A stretch of 64,000 nt of DNA from positions 43,166,005 to 43,230,004 of the forward strand of contig OY288248.1 in assembly GCA_958450325.1 (NCBI GenBank). Reading direction: 5' to 3'. The notes below the pieces were generated by a model that saw only the letters and a list, made by a program, of their open reading frames with translations, did no database searches and was not told the origin of the DNA. This stretch comes from Agrostemma githago (taxonomy: Eukaryota > Streptophyta > Magnoliopsida > Caryophyllales > Caryophyllaceae). Below, in pieces: positions 43,863-56,034 of this stretch; within the stretch, counting starts at the first letter, position 1; each line of letters begins with the position of its first letter. The translations under genes were made by a program, and so were the position numbers.

Positions 43863-45819
43863 AATTGTGGACATGACATAGGTCCACCCCGACGCGGCCA
43901 CGCACGAGTTTGATTAGGCGAATGAATCTCGTGGTAAGATTGATCTTGGGTTGAAATTTAAATCGAAGTTAGGAGTCGCCACCAAAATTTGTGGTAGTTT
44001 GGACCCGTTCGAACCCACTCTATATTAAGGCGTATCGTGCACAAAGCACGACCCGCTTTTAATGCTAAAGCTTAGGGATTCGTCCCTTTGCATTACGATA
44101 CCGACCCTGAGTTATCGGAAATCGTGCTTCAAATGATTCTCGAATGCCAATGGTTTCGGACATCCGGAAACCATGGTTCTAAGTAAGGGGTGAGGGTACG
44201 TGTTGGGAAGCCCACGAAAGACACCCAACCCCGCCCGCTCTTAGCGGCCTCTACTAGGATACCGTTCATTTTCGTGTACGCGCGTTAGTTTGACGATTGA
44301 ATGTTAAGCAAACGAGGTTTTAACTAAGCATGTGAGTTATGTGTTTGATAACGTCATTTAATGTATTTAGTTCACGTCGAAGTGATTTAGCATGCGAGGT
44401 TCATTTAATAATGGTAAATCGCAAGCAAATAAAAGCAAAATAAAACGAGAATAAATAACAAGTTACACGGGCAGAAATACAACCCGGACAAAACAATACG
44501 ACGAACGAGATTAGAATAATCGAATCAATAATGGTAATGTGAATAGGTTAGACGATTAGAACAAGGATATTATGCATGATTTTGAAAGAGTTAACACGTG
44601 ATTGTCTTTACACGTGACGACCAAAAGTCGTAGAAAAAGTTTTGACGAGGCTCGAATGATGTAGGGAACTCTCGTTCTAGTGAAAGGGAGACCACTTGAT
44701 CGAGTAAATGAAAGGACTCGATTGAGTGACCTTTCTACAGACCCCCTGCCTCTGTTTTGGGGTGTCACTCGATCGAGTGAGCTATGGCACTCGATCGAGT
44801 GCCCCCTGTTCGAGTTGTTGCTCGATTTCAAAAGGGTGGTAGTTTCGAATATTATTGTTTTAAAATCGATAGCATGTGAGTTATGTGTTTGACTACGTCA
44901 TTTAATGCATTTAGTTCACGTCGAAGTGATTTAGTATGCGAGGTTCATTTATGTTTTGACGAGGCTAAGTAAATCACAAACAAATAAAAGCAAAATAAAA
45001 CGAGAATAAGTTACAAGTTACACGGGAGAAAATACAACCCGGACAAAATAATATGACGAACGATATTAGAATAATCGAATCAATAATGGTAATGTGAATA
45101 GGTTAGACGATTAGAACATGGATATTATGCATGATTTTGAAAGAGTTAACACGTGATTGTCTTTACACGTGACGACCAAAAGTCGTAGAAAAAGTTTTGA
45201 CGAGGCTCAAATGATGTAGGGAATTCTCGTTCTAGTGAAAGGGAGACCACTTGATCGAGTCAATGAAAGGACTCGATTGAGTGACCTTTCTACAGACTCC
45301 CTGCCTCTGTATTGGGGTGTCACTCGATCGATTGAGCTAAGTGCCCCCTGTTCGAGCTGCTGCTCGATTTCGAAAGGGTGGTAGTTTCAAATTTTATTGT
45401 TTTAAATCGATAGCTAGCCGAGTTACGTAAAAATATTATATAATTTAAACTTAATTTGGTTTTCGATTCTCGCAACGTGTGGTGTACGGTTATGAGATCG
45501 ATATCAGAAATTTGAAATAAGTTTTATAAAATTGTGATTAATTTGATTAGGACGAAAATTGATTCCCTCCGCGTCACAACATCGTTACTAATTCTTACGG
45601 ATTATGTGATGTTCGATTTCGCGTCAACGGGTTTCGTACTAATCTTGAAAATGGTAATGGACACGTTTAACTACATGTTGCCGCGACCGCGTTATGACCT
45701 TAAGTGTTTAGGGCGGCGCTCCTCGAAAGGGTGCCACCACTGTTATGAATTGTAAAGAGACTAAACGGACTTGAAGCGGAAACCGTAATTAAATGTGTTC
45801 AATCTGAAAACAATTTTTC

Positions 45820-45874
<55 letters not shown>

Positions 45875-46216
45875 GGTATAAAAATTATGACGGAATGCAA
45901 CGAAAATTAAAATGTTAGATTGCGATAAACAAAAATTAGTAACAATTAAAATAAATGTTGGCGTTAGTGATTAATAATATTAGTAGTAATTAATATATAC
46001 ATATATATATACAAAATTGAAAAACAGAAGGGAGAAATAGATTTCGGGATTTGAATTATACCCTCAACCTATATGCTTAAGTATCTCGGAAACGGACTCG
46101 TAAAGTAGCGGCGTGTGCGCGAGAGTGTCGAGAAATGTAGGCAGGTTATGGTGTGTATGGTTAGGGAAAGGATTTGACAAGTTTTGTTCTCGGGATTGAT
46201 TGTGTATGTACGTGTG

Positions 46217-49200
46217 TGATGTGAGTTGATATGAACTTTGAAACAAGAATGTAAAGATGGATTAGTATTCTGAAATGGAACGTGAATGAGTAGCCAAAAC
46301 AGAAAGAAAGGATAGTTTTAAGGAAGGATAAACCGTAACCAAGGACAGTATGCTAGGTGAAGTAGACCTATACTTCAACAAAGCGGTTGCCAGATCAAAC
46401 ACTCGATTGAAATAGCGAGTTTAGAGCTTGTAACGCGACTCACTCTAGACTTTGTCTTGTAAACTACAAGGACGAAACAGCAAGCTTAGCTTTACTCAAG
46501 TTTTAATTTGCAAATTGGATTTTTATTCATTCAAATGGGTGGCTATAGATAGCCTACAAGACCCTTAAAACCGGCTGGTCAAGGGTGACAATAACAAAGT
46601 ACAATGGTGACAAAAACAAAGCTTAAGCCTAATGTGAACTAGGAGCTAAGAACAAAGCTAGGAGCTAATAACAAAGTAATGTAAACATGGAGCTAATAAC
46701 AAAGCTAAGAGAGCATTAAGGTGTGGCTGGTGTGAACATGGAGCTAATAACAAAGCTTCATTTGGACGTGCACACCAAGTGAACACAACCAGCTTCAAAC
46801 GTCCTCTTTAACCCCGGTGCTTTCCCATGCACAACTGACTTGTTCGGACCATAACTTTGTCAATACTTGTTCAATGAGCCTTCATGAATAGTCATTGGAA
46901 AGATAAGCTCGAAATCTATCTCCTCCATTTTGAATGACTACGAAAATCCAAGTATAACTCGAGATATGGACTGATCAAAACAATGCTGCAAAATGAACTC
47001 GCATCAGAAATTCCCATGCTTGAATGGGTGTGAACCTAAGTTAATGCCTTCATATATCCTTGACTATTTGCTCCTTTATTCCGCTCAAACTCGAGCTAGC
47101 TCCATAATTGAAGACGACTCTTTATTAGTGCTAATGTAGCTGGACTATAGTTAAGTAGGAGCTGGTATTACTTCGTTGAGCTCTTTAGTACTTCCTTACT
47201 AGGATTAGTAGCTTCTTGATTCGGGTCAATTGTAGTAGGCATACTACTAATCTGGCAAGAGGTGTTAGTGTGGCTGAACTAAGACTATGAGGAGCTAAGG
47301 TGACTTTAATGAACTCTTTGGTAGCTCCTTGATTCGGATCATCTCCTCCCCCTTTAGAAGGAATTGTCCTCAATTCTGAACAGCCATCTTCATTAAGATA
47401 AAGAGCAAAATCTCCCACTTTGGACGTGGTATGAACTTCATAACTATCCGGCAACTTCATCTTGCAAGTATTGTTGTATACCTTGTATGGAACTTCTGTT
47501 TGTGGCTTCCACTTGGTCTTCCTTTTGCTTGGAAACCTCTCCTTTCTCAAGTGAACCAAAACCAAGTCATCCTCTTGGAAAAGTCTCGGTTTTCTGTTTT
47601 TGTTGGACCTTCTTTTGTAGGCTTCTTTGATCCTTTCCCGAATCACTTCTCTAACGTACAAGTCAGGCCCTTTGCTAGCTTCATCTGTTGGGTAACAAAC
47701 ACCGAAATGAGTCATTTCGAAAAATGGTAAGTACTCCCTTGTTCTGAAAGGACTCCTTGAGAACGGCTTTGTTAAGCATTTGCTCCCAATGTTCTGATTA
47801 ATCCCTTGTATCTTTAGCAAAAAGAAGTGTTCTTTTATCACCTCTAAGGTCTTGGTCATGTCAAAAGTTTCAGCTGGTCTTTCTCCATGAGTTTCTCTAG
47901 TTATACACTCTGAAATAGGATGCCTTGGGACACAACGATGGTTTCTTGTAAAAGGAAGATCTACCTGCAAAACAAACTCAACAAAAGTACCAAGAACACC
48001 AGCCTTGCACTCGGTGAGTACATCAGCATCCATGGAGTCCTTCAAGGTCTCAAATCCAAGCGTGCTTGCATCTAAAGTGGATGATTGTGTGTAGTGACAA
48101 GATAGAGCATTAGCCACGACTTTGTTCTTAACACCTTCATGCCTTAAGACTTCATGATCTTCCCTAGGTGTCAAACCAGCTGGTAATTCATTAGGAATGA
48201 CTAAACCCAGTTCCTTTGGCAACTCCTCGAATTGTTTCCTTCCAAACCCATTATCCACCCTAAATGGTTCTTCTATAGTACCCATGTCAAGGACACGTTC
48301 CCCCTCTTTTAAAGCCTGTTCTACTTCACTCTCAATGGTAAGGTTAGGCTTATTGGTTTTGTTGGAGGTCATAGCTCTAACAGCTTGGGGAGTCATAGGT
48401 TTTAGAATGATTTTCTTTCCCTTATCCCTTAACTCGTATTCGTTTTTTCTCCCATGGTGTACTACATCCCTATCAAACTGCCAAGGACGTCCCAAAAGTA
48501 TATGACAAGCATCCATAGGAATAACATCGCAAAGAACTTCATCGACATAAGACCCCATAGTTAAACCTACTCTTACTTGTTTTGTGACTTGTATTTTGTT
48601 TCCATCATCTAACCAACGTAATGCATATGGTCTAGGGTGATTAGTAGTGGTTAGACCTAACTTAGTTACCATTTCAGTAGAGGCGACATTCGTACAACTA
48701 CCTCCATTAATGATCAAGCTACACCATTTGTTGTTAACTAGACACTTAGTGTGAAAAAGTTGATCTCTTTGCTCGGTGTTGTGTGGGATGGGGTTAGCAT
48801 GAAGTGTACGTAGTACTAAAACATTACCATACGTTGGGAGCTCATAGTCTTTTCTTTCTTCCTTCTTTTCTCCCAAGTAGACTTCCGGACCAGATGCGCC
48901 ATGGGACTTAGAAAGACTAATGATGCTTGATTCTTCAAAGCTCACAACTCCTGCCATGCTTACGTCTAAATGGATGATCAAAGCTCTGATACCACTAATG
49001 ATGTGAGTTGATATGAACTTTGAAACAAGAATGTAAAGATGGATTAGTATTCTGAAATGGAACGTGAATGAGTAGCCAAAACAGAAAGAAAGGATAGTTT
49101 TAAGGAAGGATAAACCGTAACCAAGGATAGTATGCTAGGTGAAGTAGACCTATACTTCAACAAAGCGGTTGCTAGATCAAACACTCGATTGAAATAGCGA

Positions 49201-50123
49201 GTTTAGAGCTTGTAACGCGACTCACTCTAGACTTTGTCTTGTAAACTACAAGGACGAAACAGCAAGCTTAGCTTTACTCAAGTTTTAATTTGCAAATTGG
49301 ATTTTTATTCATTCAAATGGGTGGCTATATATAGCCTACAAGACCCTTAAAACCGGCTGGTCAAGGGTGACAATAACAAAGTACAATGGTGACAAAAACA
49401 AAGCTTAAGCCTAATGTGAACTAGGAGCTAAGAACAAAGCTAGGAGCTAATAACAAAGTAATGTAAACATGGAGCTAATAACAAAGCTAAGAGAGCATTA
49501 AGGTGTGGCTGGTGTGAACATGGAGCTAATAACAAAGCTTCATTTGGACGTGCACACCAAGTGAACACAACCAGCTTCAAACGTCCTCTTTAACCCCGGT
49601 GCTTTCCCATGCACAACTGACTTGTTCGGACCATAACTTTGTCAATACTTGTTCAATGAGCCTTCATGAATAGTCATTGGAAAGATAAGCTCGAAATCTA
49701 TCTCCTCCATTTTGAATGACTACGAAAATCCAAGTATAACTCGAGATATGGACTGATCAAAACAATGCTGCAAAATGAACTCGCATCAGAAATTCCCATG
49801 CTTGAATGGGTGTGAACCTAAGTTAATGCCTTCATATATCCTTGACTATTTGCTCCTTTATTCCGCTCAAACTCGAGCTAGCTCCATAATTGAAGACGAC
49901 TCTTTATTAGTGCTAATGTAGCTGGACTATAGTTAAGTAGGAGCTGGTATTACTTCGTTGAGCTCTTTAGTACTTCCTTACTAGGATTAGTAGCTTCTTG
50001 ATTCGGGTCAATTGTAGTAGGCATACTACTAATCTGGCAAGAGGTGTTAGTGTGGCTGAACTAAGACTATGAGGAGCTAAGGTGACTTTAATGAACTCTT
50101 TGGTAGCTCCTTGATTCGGATCA
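46217..50123 (-). mobile_element. Nested, internally deleted Ty3/gypsy element, copy B
   Basis: Duplicate of 34048-37954. LTRs are 46217-47341 and 48999-50123, flanked by GTGTG. It arose by the tandem duplication and is not a second insertion, because flanks and LTR differences are the same. Confidence 0.9.
47185..48957 (-). CDS. Deleted gypsy polyprotein with open 590-aa frame, copy B
   Basis: The translation is the same as for 35016-36788. The protease segment has the INGGS change, RT and most of RNase H are missing, the integrase zinc region is decayed, and the GPY-type tail runs into the LTR. Being open in both copies reflects the very recent duplication and is not independent evidence of function. 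Confidence 0.75.
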   Translation of the reverse strand: MAGVVSFEESSIISLSKSHGASGPEVYLGEKKEERKDYELPTYGNVLVLRTLHANPIPHNTEQRDQLFHTKCLVNNKWCSLIINGGSCTNVASTEMVTKLGLTTTNHPRPYALRWLDDGNKIQVTKQVRVGLTMGSYVDEVLCDVIPMDACHILLGRPWQFDRDVVHHGRKNEYELRDKGKKIILKPMTPQAVRAMTSNKTNKPNLTIESEVEQALKEGERVLDMGTIEEPFRVDNGFGRKQFEELPKELGLVIPNELPAGLTPREDHEVLRHEGVKNKVVANALSCHYTQSSTLDASTLGFETLKDSMDADVLTECKAGVLGTFVEFVLQVDLPFTRNHRCVPRHPISECITRETHGERPAETFDMTKTLEVIKEHFFLLKIQGINQNIGSKCLTKPFSRSPFRTREYLPFFEMTHFGVCYPTDEASKGPDLYVREVIRERIKEAYKRRSNKNRKPRLFQEDDLVLVHLRKERFPSKRKTKWKPQTEVPYKVYNNTCKMKLPDSYEVHTTSKVGDFALYLNEDGCSELRTIPSKGGGDDPNQGATKEFIKVTLAPHSLSSATLTPLARLVVCLLQLTRIKKLLILVRKY

Positions 50124-50757
50124 GTGTGTAAACTGAGAGGATGTGTAGGGTTGTGTTATGTGTAGAGAGGTGGTGAAAATGTGTTGTAAAATGTGTGTTT
50201 CTTAAGGGTTGCTTAAGGTTGTAAAGTTGTGAAATGAATTGGCATTGACGGGGTATTTATATGAATGACCCCGATTTAGGGTCACTCGATCGAGTGGTGT
50301 TGGTGCACTCGATCGAGTGCCTAGTTCTGAGCCGGTTCGGCCGGTTCACAGGTTTACTCGATCGAATGGGTCTGAACCACTCGATCGAGTAGGTCAAACT
50401 GGTTGGAAGGGATTTAGGAAGGATCTTGACCTTGTTTTGAATTGATTTGGTTGTTGGGGCTGGCTTCTAGAAGCGTACTTGGCGGTTTTTTTTGTATCGG
50501 ATTCGACTTTGACCGGGTTTTGACTCGGTCGCTAAAAGACGGTTTTGACTCAAAATATTCTTATTTGATTAGAAACGACCCACTGAGCCTGAATTTGAGG
50601 TCGGTTTTATGAGATTTGTATTCCGCTAAAACCCCACATCAGATACTATTGATTCCGAGTCCGTATTCGAGCGCATTAAGGCACCTTTACGTCTGATCAT
50701 CATCAGGTGTTTTGTCGGAGACTGTTATAAACACTAGCAACCAAATGCGGGTGTCTA

Positions 50758-53386
50758 AAGAGCCTCCACTCTAACTAAGGCTTGGACAAGGCGAAAGTCA
50801 GAGTAGCCACCAGGCCAATCGAGAATTACGACCTGGCAGCCTTCCGGTTGGGTCGTTTGTAGTCCATTAGACTTGCGTGAAGGGCTCGCCAGCCATAAGA
50901 TAGAAATCATACCTGAGTTCTGTTATCTGGGATAGTTCCGTGGGGACTTGCTTTTGAAGCCCTGGATGTACCTGTATGCAGACACATCCCATCTTGGAGC
51001 TGTGCGGGGACTTGCTTCTGAAGCCCTGGGTGTACCTGTATGCAGACGCATCCCATCTTGGAGCTTCGCGGGGACTTGCTTCTGAAGCCCTGGGTGTACC
51101 TGTTTGCAGACACATCCCATCTTGGATGTAATATTCCAGGAGAAACACAACCTTTGATGTTCCGTTGGGAAGCACAAACTGATACCTGAAATGTTAGATA
51201 CATAGGCAGAAATAGCAGGTAGCAGGATAGCACATAGGAAATGCAATTAGCATCTATAGACTGACTTGCGCTGGGGAAAATGATTTTTGCTTAATTTTGA
51301 AATCAAAGTCCTGACAGCAGCTCACGTGCTAGGAGATAGGTTTTCAAAAATTGAAAGGGTTAGAAAAGAAATTTGTAGTTTAAATAGACCGAAACTTGAC
51401 CTTGTCGAAAAGGATTTTATCAAATGGCTAAGTTTTGCAAATTTCAAAGTAGGAATTTGAAGAGGAGGGCATACCGACAGACGACTTGACTATGGACGCG
51501 ATAGGACGAGCTGACAGACACGACTTGGACTCTCGAAGGGTTGGACCGTGACTCGGTAGGGGGGTGGGCCACCTAAGATGATAAGATTCTTAAGTTGCAC
51601 TATTTCGAGGCTTAGGCGAGTGGCAACACGGTCGAACTTCAAAATGGGAAAGATGTAGTAGTCTGTAATGAGGTTGTTTTGGCACGACAGGACTTAGCAG
51701 TGGTAATGTTGTAGTCTAGTGCTCTTTTGGATTTTGGGTTTTGGGGTACTTTCCCAAAGTAAGTGTTGCTTCGAGTCCCTGGAAATTCTTGTCTTTGATT
51801 GAGCCGAGTATTAGGACACTCTATAGAAAGGAGGCTAGATTTTGAAAAATCTGGATTTTGTAAGTGGATGGAGGTCTTCTGCCTAAGAGAAGCCCCTAGG
51901 ACGACAAAGCTAACTTTGAGAACATGACAGTGTCGTGACAAGAATGATGGCGCTTTTTGAATTTGTGTCAATGTGGGTGGTTGTGCCCTTGTTGAAAGGC
52001 TGCCTACGTATTCACGTGTAGTGAAATCAAACCAAGGCGTAGTTTAGTGGATTGGAATATATGTTATGGTGCCTAGTTTATTAGGGCTTTGCGTGTAACT
52101 AGCCATAGCGATGATGTAGGCTAGGTGCATTCCCAATGATGTCTTGATCAAAGGGCTAGAATAGTTAGGATGTTGATCCTGTGACTGTGAGCGTTCTCCG
52201 GGGTAGCCCCCAGAGGTGGTGTGAACTATTTGGGCATGTTCTATGATGACCGCAGGTTGAGTTCCCGTGTTCGGGGCCAGTAACTGGTTTGGATGTTTTT
52301 GGAAATGTGGTGCCAGACAGTAAGTGACTTTGATGATTCGGAATCTGGAGCTCGATTTTGTGGAGCTAAGGCTTCGAGGGTAAGGTATTGTAATGTGGTA
52401 GGAAAGAGGGAAGTCGAGTAAAAATGACTCGAACTTCGATCGAGGTAGGTTTGATAATGCGGGATCTGACTCCATGTCTGGCCCTAATGGTTAGGGTGTA
52501 TCCTATGGAGCTTGAATCCTAAAAATTCTGGGCTGTCTCTTAGCCTAGGTCTCGAGAAGGTCTTGAGAGTTGTAATGTGGGAAGGCTAAATGTGGTGTTA
52601 GCTGACCAGCTTGATTGTTTCTTCCCTATTTGATGGTATGAGCATCGATAATTTTTGAATTGACCGTACCCCGGTCAAGGGACTTTCACTTGAGTTGATC
52701 GCTGACCACGGTCATGGGTTTTTTGATTTTTTTGGTTGACCTCTTAGCCTCGGTCATGGGATTCTTCATTCGAGTTGACCGTGCCCCGGTCAAGGGATTG
52801 ACCGTGTCTGGTCGAGGGATGTTGAGAATTCTTTTTTGGTCATGGCCAACTCTTTTATTTTGGCCTTTTGCTTTTTTCCTTGGACTTTTGATTTGTTTGT
52901 CCAGTTTTTTTGTGTGTGTGTGTGTGTTGGTCACACTAACACCTAAGGTAGGGATTGGTTAGTCCTATTAGAGGGGTGTTTATTGTGGGAAATGGGCTTG
53001 CCTCCCGTCTTGAACCCAAACAAGGAGACTACCTAGATTTGTCATAGGATTCGATACCACTCCTGTTAAGGGTAGTTATGTGGCTTTCTATACCAGACAT
53101 GGAACAGGTAAAGGAAAACACGGGTCTCGATTTCCTGCAGTCATTATAGATGTGCCTATAATAGTCACGTGCTTGTGCTCACAGTGTATGATGACGTTCA
53201 TCATGTTCTCGGAAACACATAAGGAAAACATATATGAGAAACAGAAAAGCTGATTTTATTGAATTTTGAAAAGCGAACAGAATACAGTTGACTCTGACTC
53301 TGACTTTGAATTTGAAAGAAATAGAACATCCTAGACTCGGACTCAGACTCGGACTCAAACCAAATCTAGACTCTCGGATGATGTCG
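50758..53386 (-). other. Non-coding 3' region of the gag-only element, copy B
   Basis: Duplicate of about 38589-41217. It contains the 64-bp tandem repeat (50942-51126) and the TTGACC...GGTCAA cluster (52660-52821). No pol is seen. Confidence 0.55.
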
Positions 53387-54267
53387 TCAGTAATCTTCGG
53401 TTTCTAAGGACTCAAGTGGATGTCCAGCATAGCCTTCAGTAGAAGCTTCACCCAGATCTTCATTGTGTCGAAGATCGTCTTCAATCCTAGTGCCCATTTC
53501 GGTAAGTACCCAAAGTTTAAAATGCCAGCATACCTAAGATGGACGTGGTAGGAGGGTAGGAGGTTGTTGATGAACGCCTCCACTAGAGTTTTCTCACTGG
53601 GCTTGTCTACCAGCTTAACACTCTCAGCCCGCCAACGTTGAAGGTATTTGGTGAAACCCTCTGTTGGGTCTTTGGCCATGACTTCTAAAGTCCGCATGGT
53701 AGTCTGAAGTTTAGTATTATCAGAATAGTTTTTAGCGAACTCGGTAGCCACATCTTCCCAAGTTGGAAATCTTTTTGTATTAAGCCTATAGAACCTGGCT
53801 TTTGGGTATTTCCCGAGGGATGCGCCGAACAAATTAATGAACATGTCGGCTTTGACCCCCTTGACTGCCATGAATTGTTTGAAAGTTCGGAGGTGTAATA
53901 ATGGATCCTCTGTTCCTTCGAATATGGGTAACCCCTCTAAATTGAGATCCTTTGGTAGTTTCTCACTAATGGGTGTATAGTCTCGGGAGTTTTCAATACG
54001 AATGTTATTCCCTTGAAGGGCGTGGAACTGTTGTTCGAGCTCACGCACTGTGCTGATCAGTTTGGCAAATGACCCAGTATTTACCGACCTAGAATCGAGG
54101 TCTTGCCGTTCAATGACAGTTAAATGAGCACTCGTGGTGTCTAGGTCGGCTTTTATGAACCCTAGTTGGGTTTCAACCACGGCCTGCCTACTAACCATTG
54201 TTTCCAGCAAAGCCTTCATTTCGTCAATGGTGTTTTCCATGTCCCTATTCCCGGTTGCAGATGTCAT
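53387..54267 (-). pseudogene. Tat/Retand-like gag with a frameshift, copy B
   Basis: Duplicate of 41218-42098 with the same frame change (near 53500) and the same ATG context. Having the identical lesion shows that the frameshift predates the 12-kb duplication. Confidence 0.75.
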
Positions 54268-56013
54268 ACTCTGCGAGAATACCCACGTAATCAGAAATGT
54301 TGCTTCGGGACCCAAATACACCAAGGCATAGGAAATAGCGTGGGAGGAAAGACAACTTCGATTTGACTCGAGTTAGACTCTCCTAAGACAAATATGTAGG
54401 GTGCGACTCTCGGAGTGACTATGATTAATTGCTCTGTCGGAGAATAGCCCCCAAGTGAGATTAAGGACTCTGATAGGACTCAGATGGTGTGGCATCTAAG
54501 TGACTCAAAAGTGGGGTATGTGAGACAACACGTGTAAGACAAGACCCTTAGAGTAATCGTGATTGACCGCTTTGTTGAAGGGTAGCCCCCGAGTGAGATT
54601 GAAGGTTTTATTAAGACTCGAGTGTCGGACAAGTCACCCTTAGATGTAAGTATCACAAACCTTTTGTTATAGGGCTATGCCTTGTAAAAGGTTGACTCGG
54701 CCTCGAGGAAAGGCAGACGGGGTAAGGGAAGAAACTTGCGATGTGAGATCGGCAGAGCTTCGACGCTAAAGACCCTTGACTTGAGTTGAATAAAGACGGC
54801 CCTGTGATTAGGGTAGACCCTTAAGTTAAAGGATTCTTGAATTAGGATAACTCGACTATCAGATTGAAAGATGGGCGAAATTTCCTTAGGAAAGGTCGTG
54901 GGGACCGTTCTGTTAGAGGGAAAGATCGTGTAGGACTTTCTAGTTAGGGTTCGAGTGCTTAAACGAACCTTCCATTTACGAGTGTATGACTCGTGTTGGT
55001 TGGTTATGCCTTTAGAAAAAGGCGGACTAGAATGGAGAAGAAACCCGTGATGTATGATCGACGTAGTTTCGATGCTAAAGACCTTCGACGTATTATGAAA
55101 AGACCCAATATACAGATAACGATAGGTCCTATAATAAGGAAGATTTTGAAAAATGATTGAATTTTGAAAATTGAGAGGACGGTCCTGAAATTGGCAGTGG
55201 GCCAATAGGATCGGGCATTTTGAAATGTTAGAATGGTTGCGAGTAATTTCGCGTTTTGAAAATTTAGGAGGCGATTCCGTCTTTTGAAATTGGCAGCATG
55301 CCGACAGGACCGAGCTTTTTGAAAAGTTGAATATTTGGAATTTTGAAAATTTGAATATCGAAAATAAATTTCCGAAAATCTGAAAAAAAATCGAAAACGG
55401 GATCCTGAAGATTTGAAAATCGAAATGGAATCTCGAAGATTTGAAAACCAAATGGAATTTTGAAAATTCGAAAATCGAATAGGGATCGGAAATTTGAATA
55501 TTGAAATGGATAGCATGCCGACTAGAAAATAGGCTTGTTTTGAGTCAAATCTTAAGTCTTAATTTCGGCAGCATTCTGAGTTTTTGAAAATTGAATATTT
55601 TCGAAGAGATGCATTTTTGAAATGTCGTTTTTTGAAAAATGATACGGAAACCAAGTAGCACGTAGTCAAATAAGCATTATGATGACGCCATGTATGCTTT
55701 AAACTAAGTCTCGGTCGGTCGAAATCTGGTCTATACCAACACCGATGGCTCTCTCCAAAATCAGGACGGACTTCCTAAGCTGAGTTGGTCTTAGAACTTG
55801 CCGCAAAACCCGTACGAGTTTGGCCATAGATGTCTTTAGCGCACCCCATTTAGGAATGCACCGTGGTATAGTGGGATGTCGGTCACAAGTAACCGGCCCG
55901 GGAAAAAATGGGTTATGCATGAATCATCGAACTAAAACGCGTACATTAATAATCAAACGATTTCTTTTCGAGTCTCACCCTAGGAACCCCGATGACAAGT
56001 GGTACATCGGGTA
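54268..56013 (-). other. Long leader between primer site and gag, copy B
   Basis: Duplicate of 42099-43844, with no gene. Confidence 0.5.
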
Positions 56014-56034
56014 TCCCCAGCGGAGTCACCAAAT

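Larger units (their letters stand above)
32721..44871. repeat. Tandem duplication, copy A (12151 bp)
   Basis: This is the same sequence as 44872-57040. The copies differ by an 18-bp (AT)n length change and at least one substitution (37692 region versus 49871 region). The unit starts at GCATGTGAG in the left LTR and ends at AAAATCGATA in the right LTR. AGC is shared at start, junction and end. Confidence 0.93.
43866..50759 (-). repeat. Hybrid LTR at the duplication junction
   Basis: 43866-44871 is the start of the right LTR. At 44872 the sequence jumps back to left-LTR sequence equivalent to 32721, so about 0.54 kb of LTR sequence is present twice. The remainder carries the nested element of copy B. 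Confidence 0.85.

Noticed and set aside
46217..50123. Reading the second nested gypsy derivative as an independent insertion
   Set aside because: It has the same flanks, TSD and LTR differences as 34048-37954, so it is explained by the 12-kb duplication.
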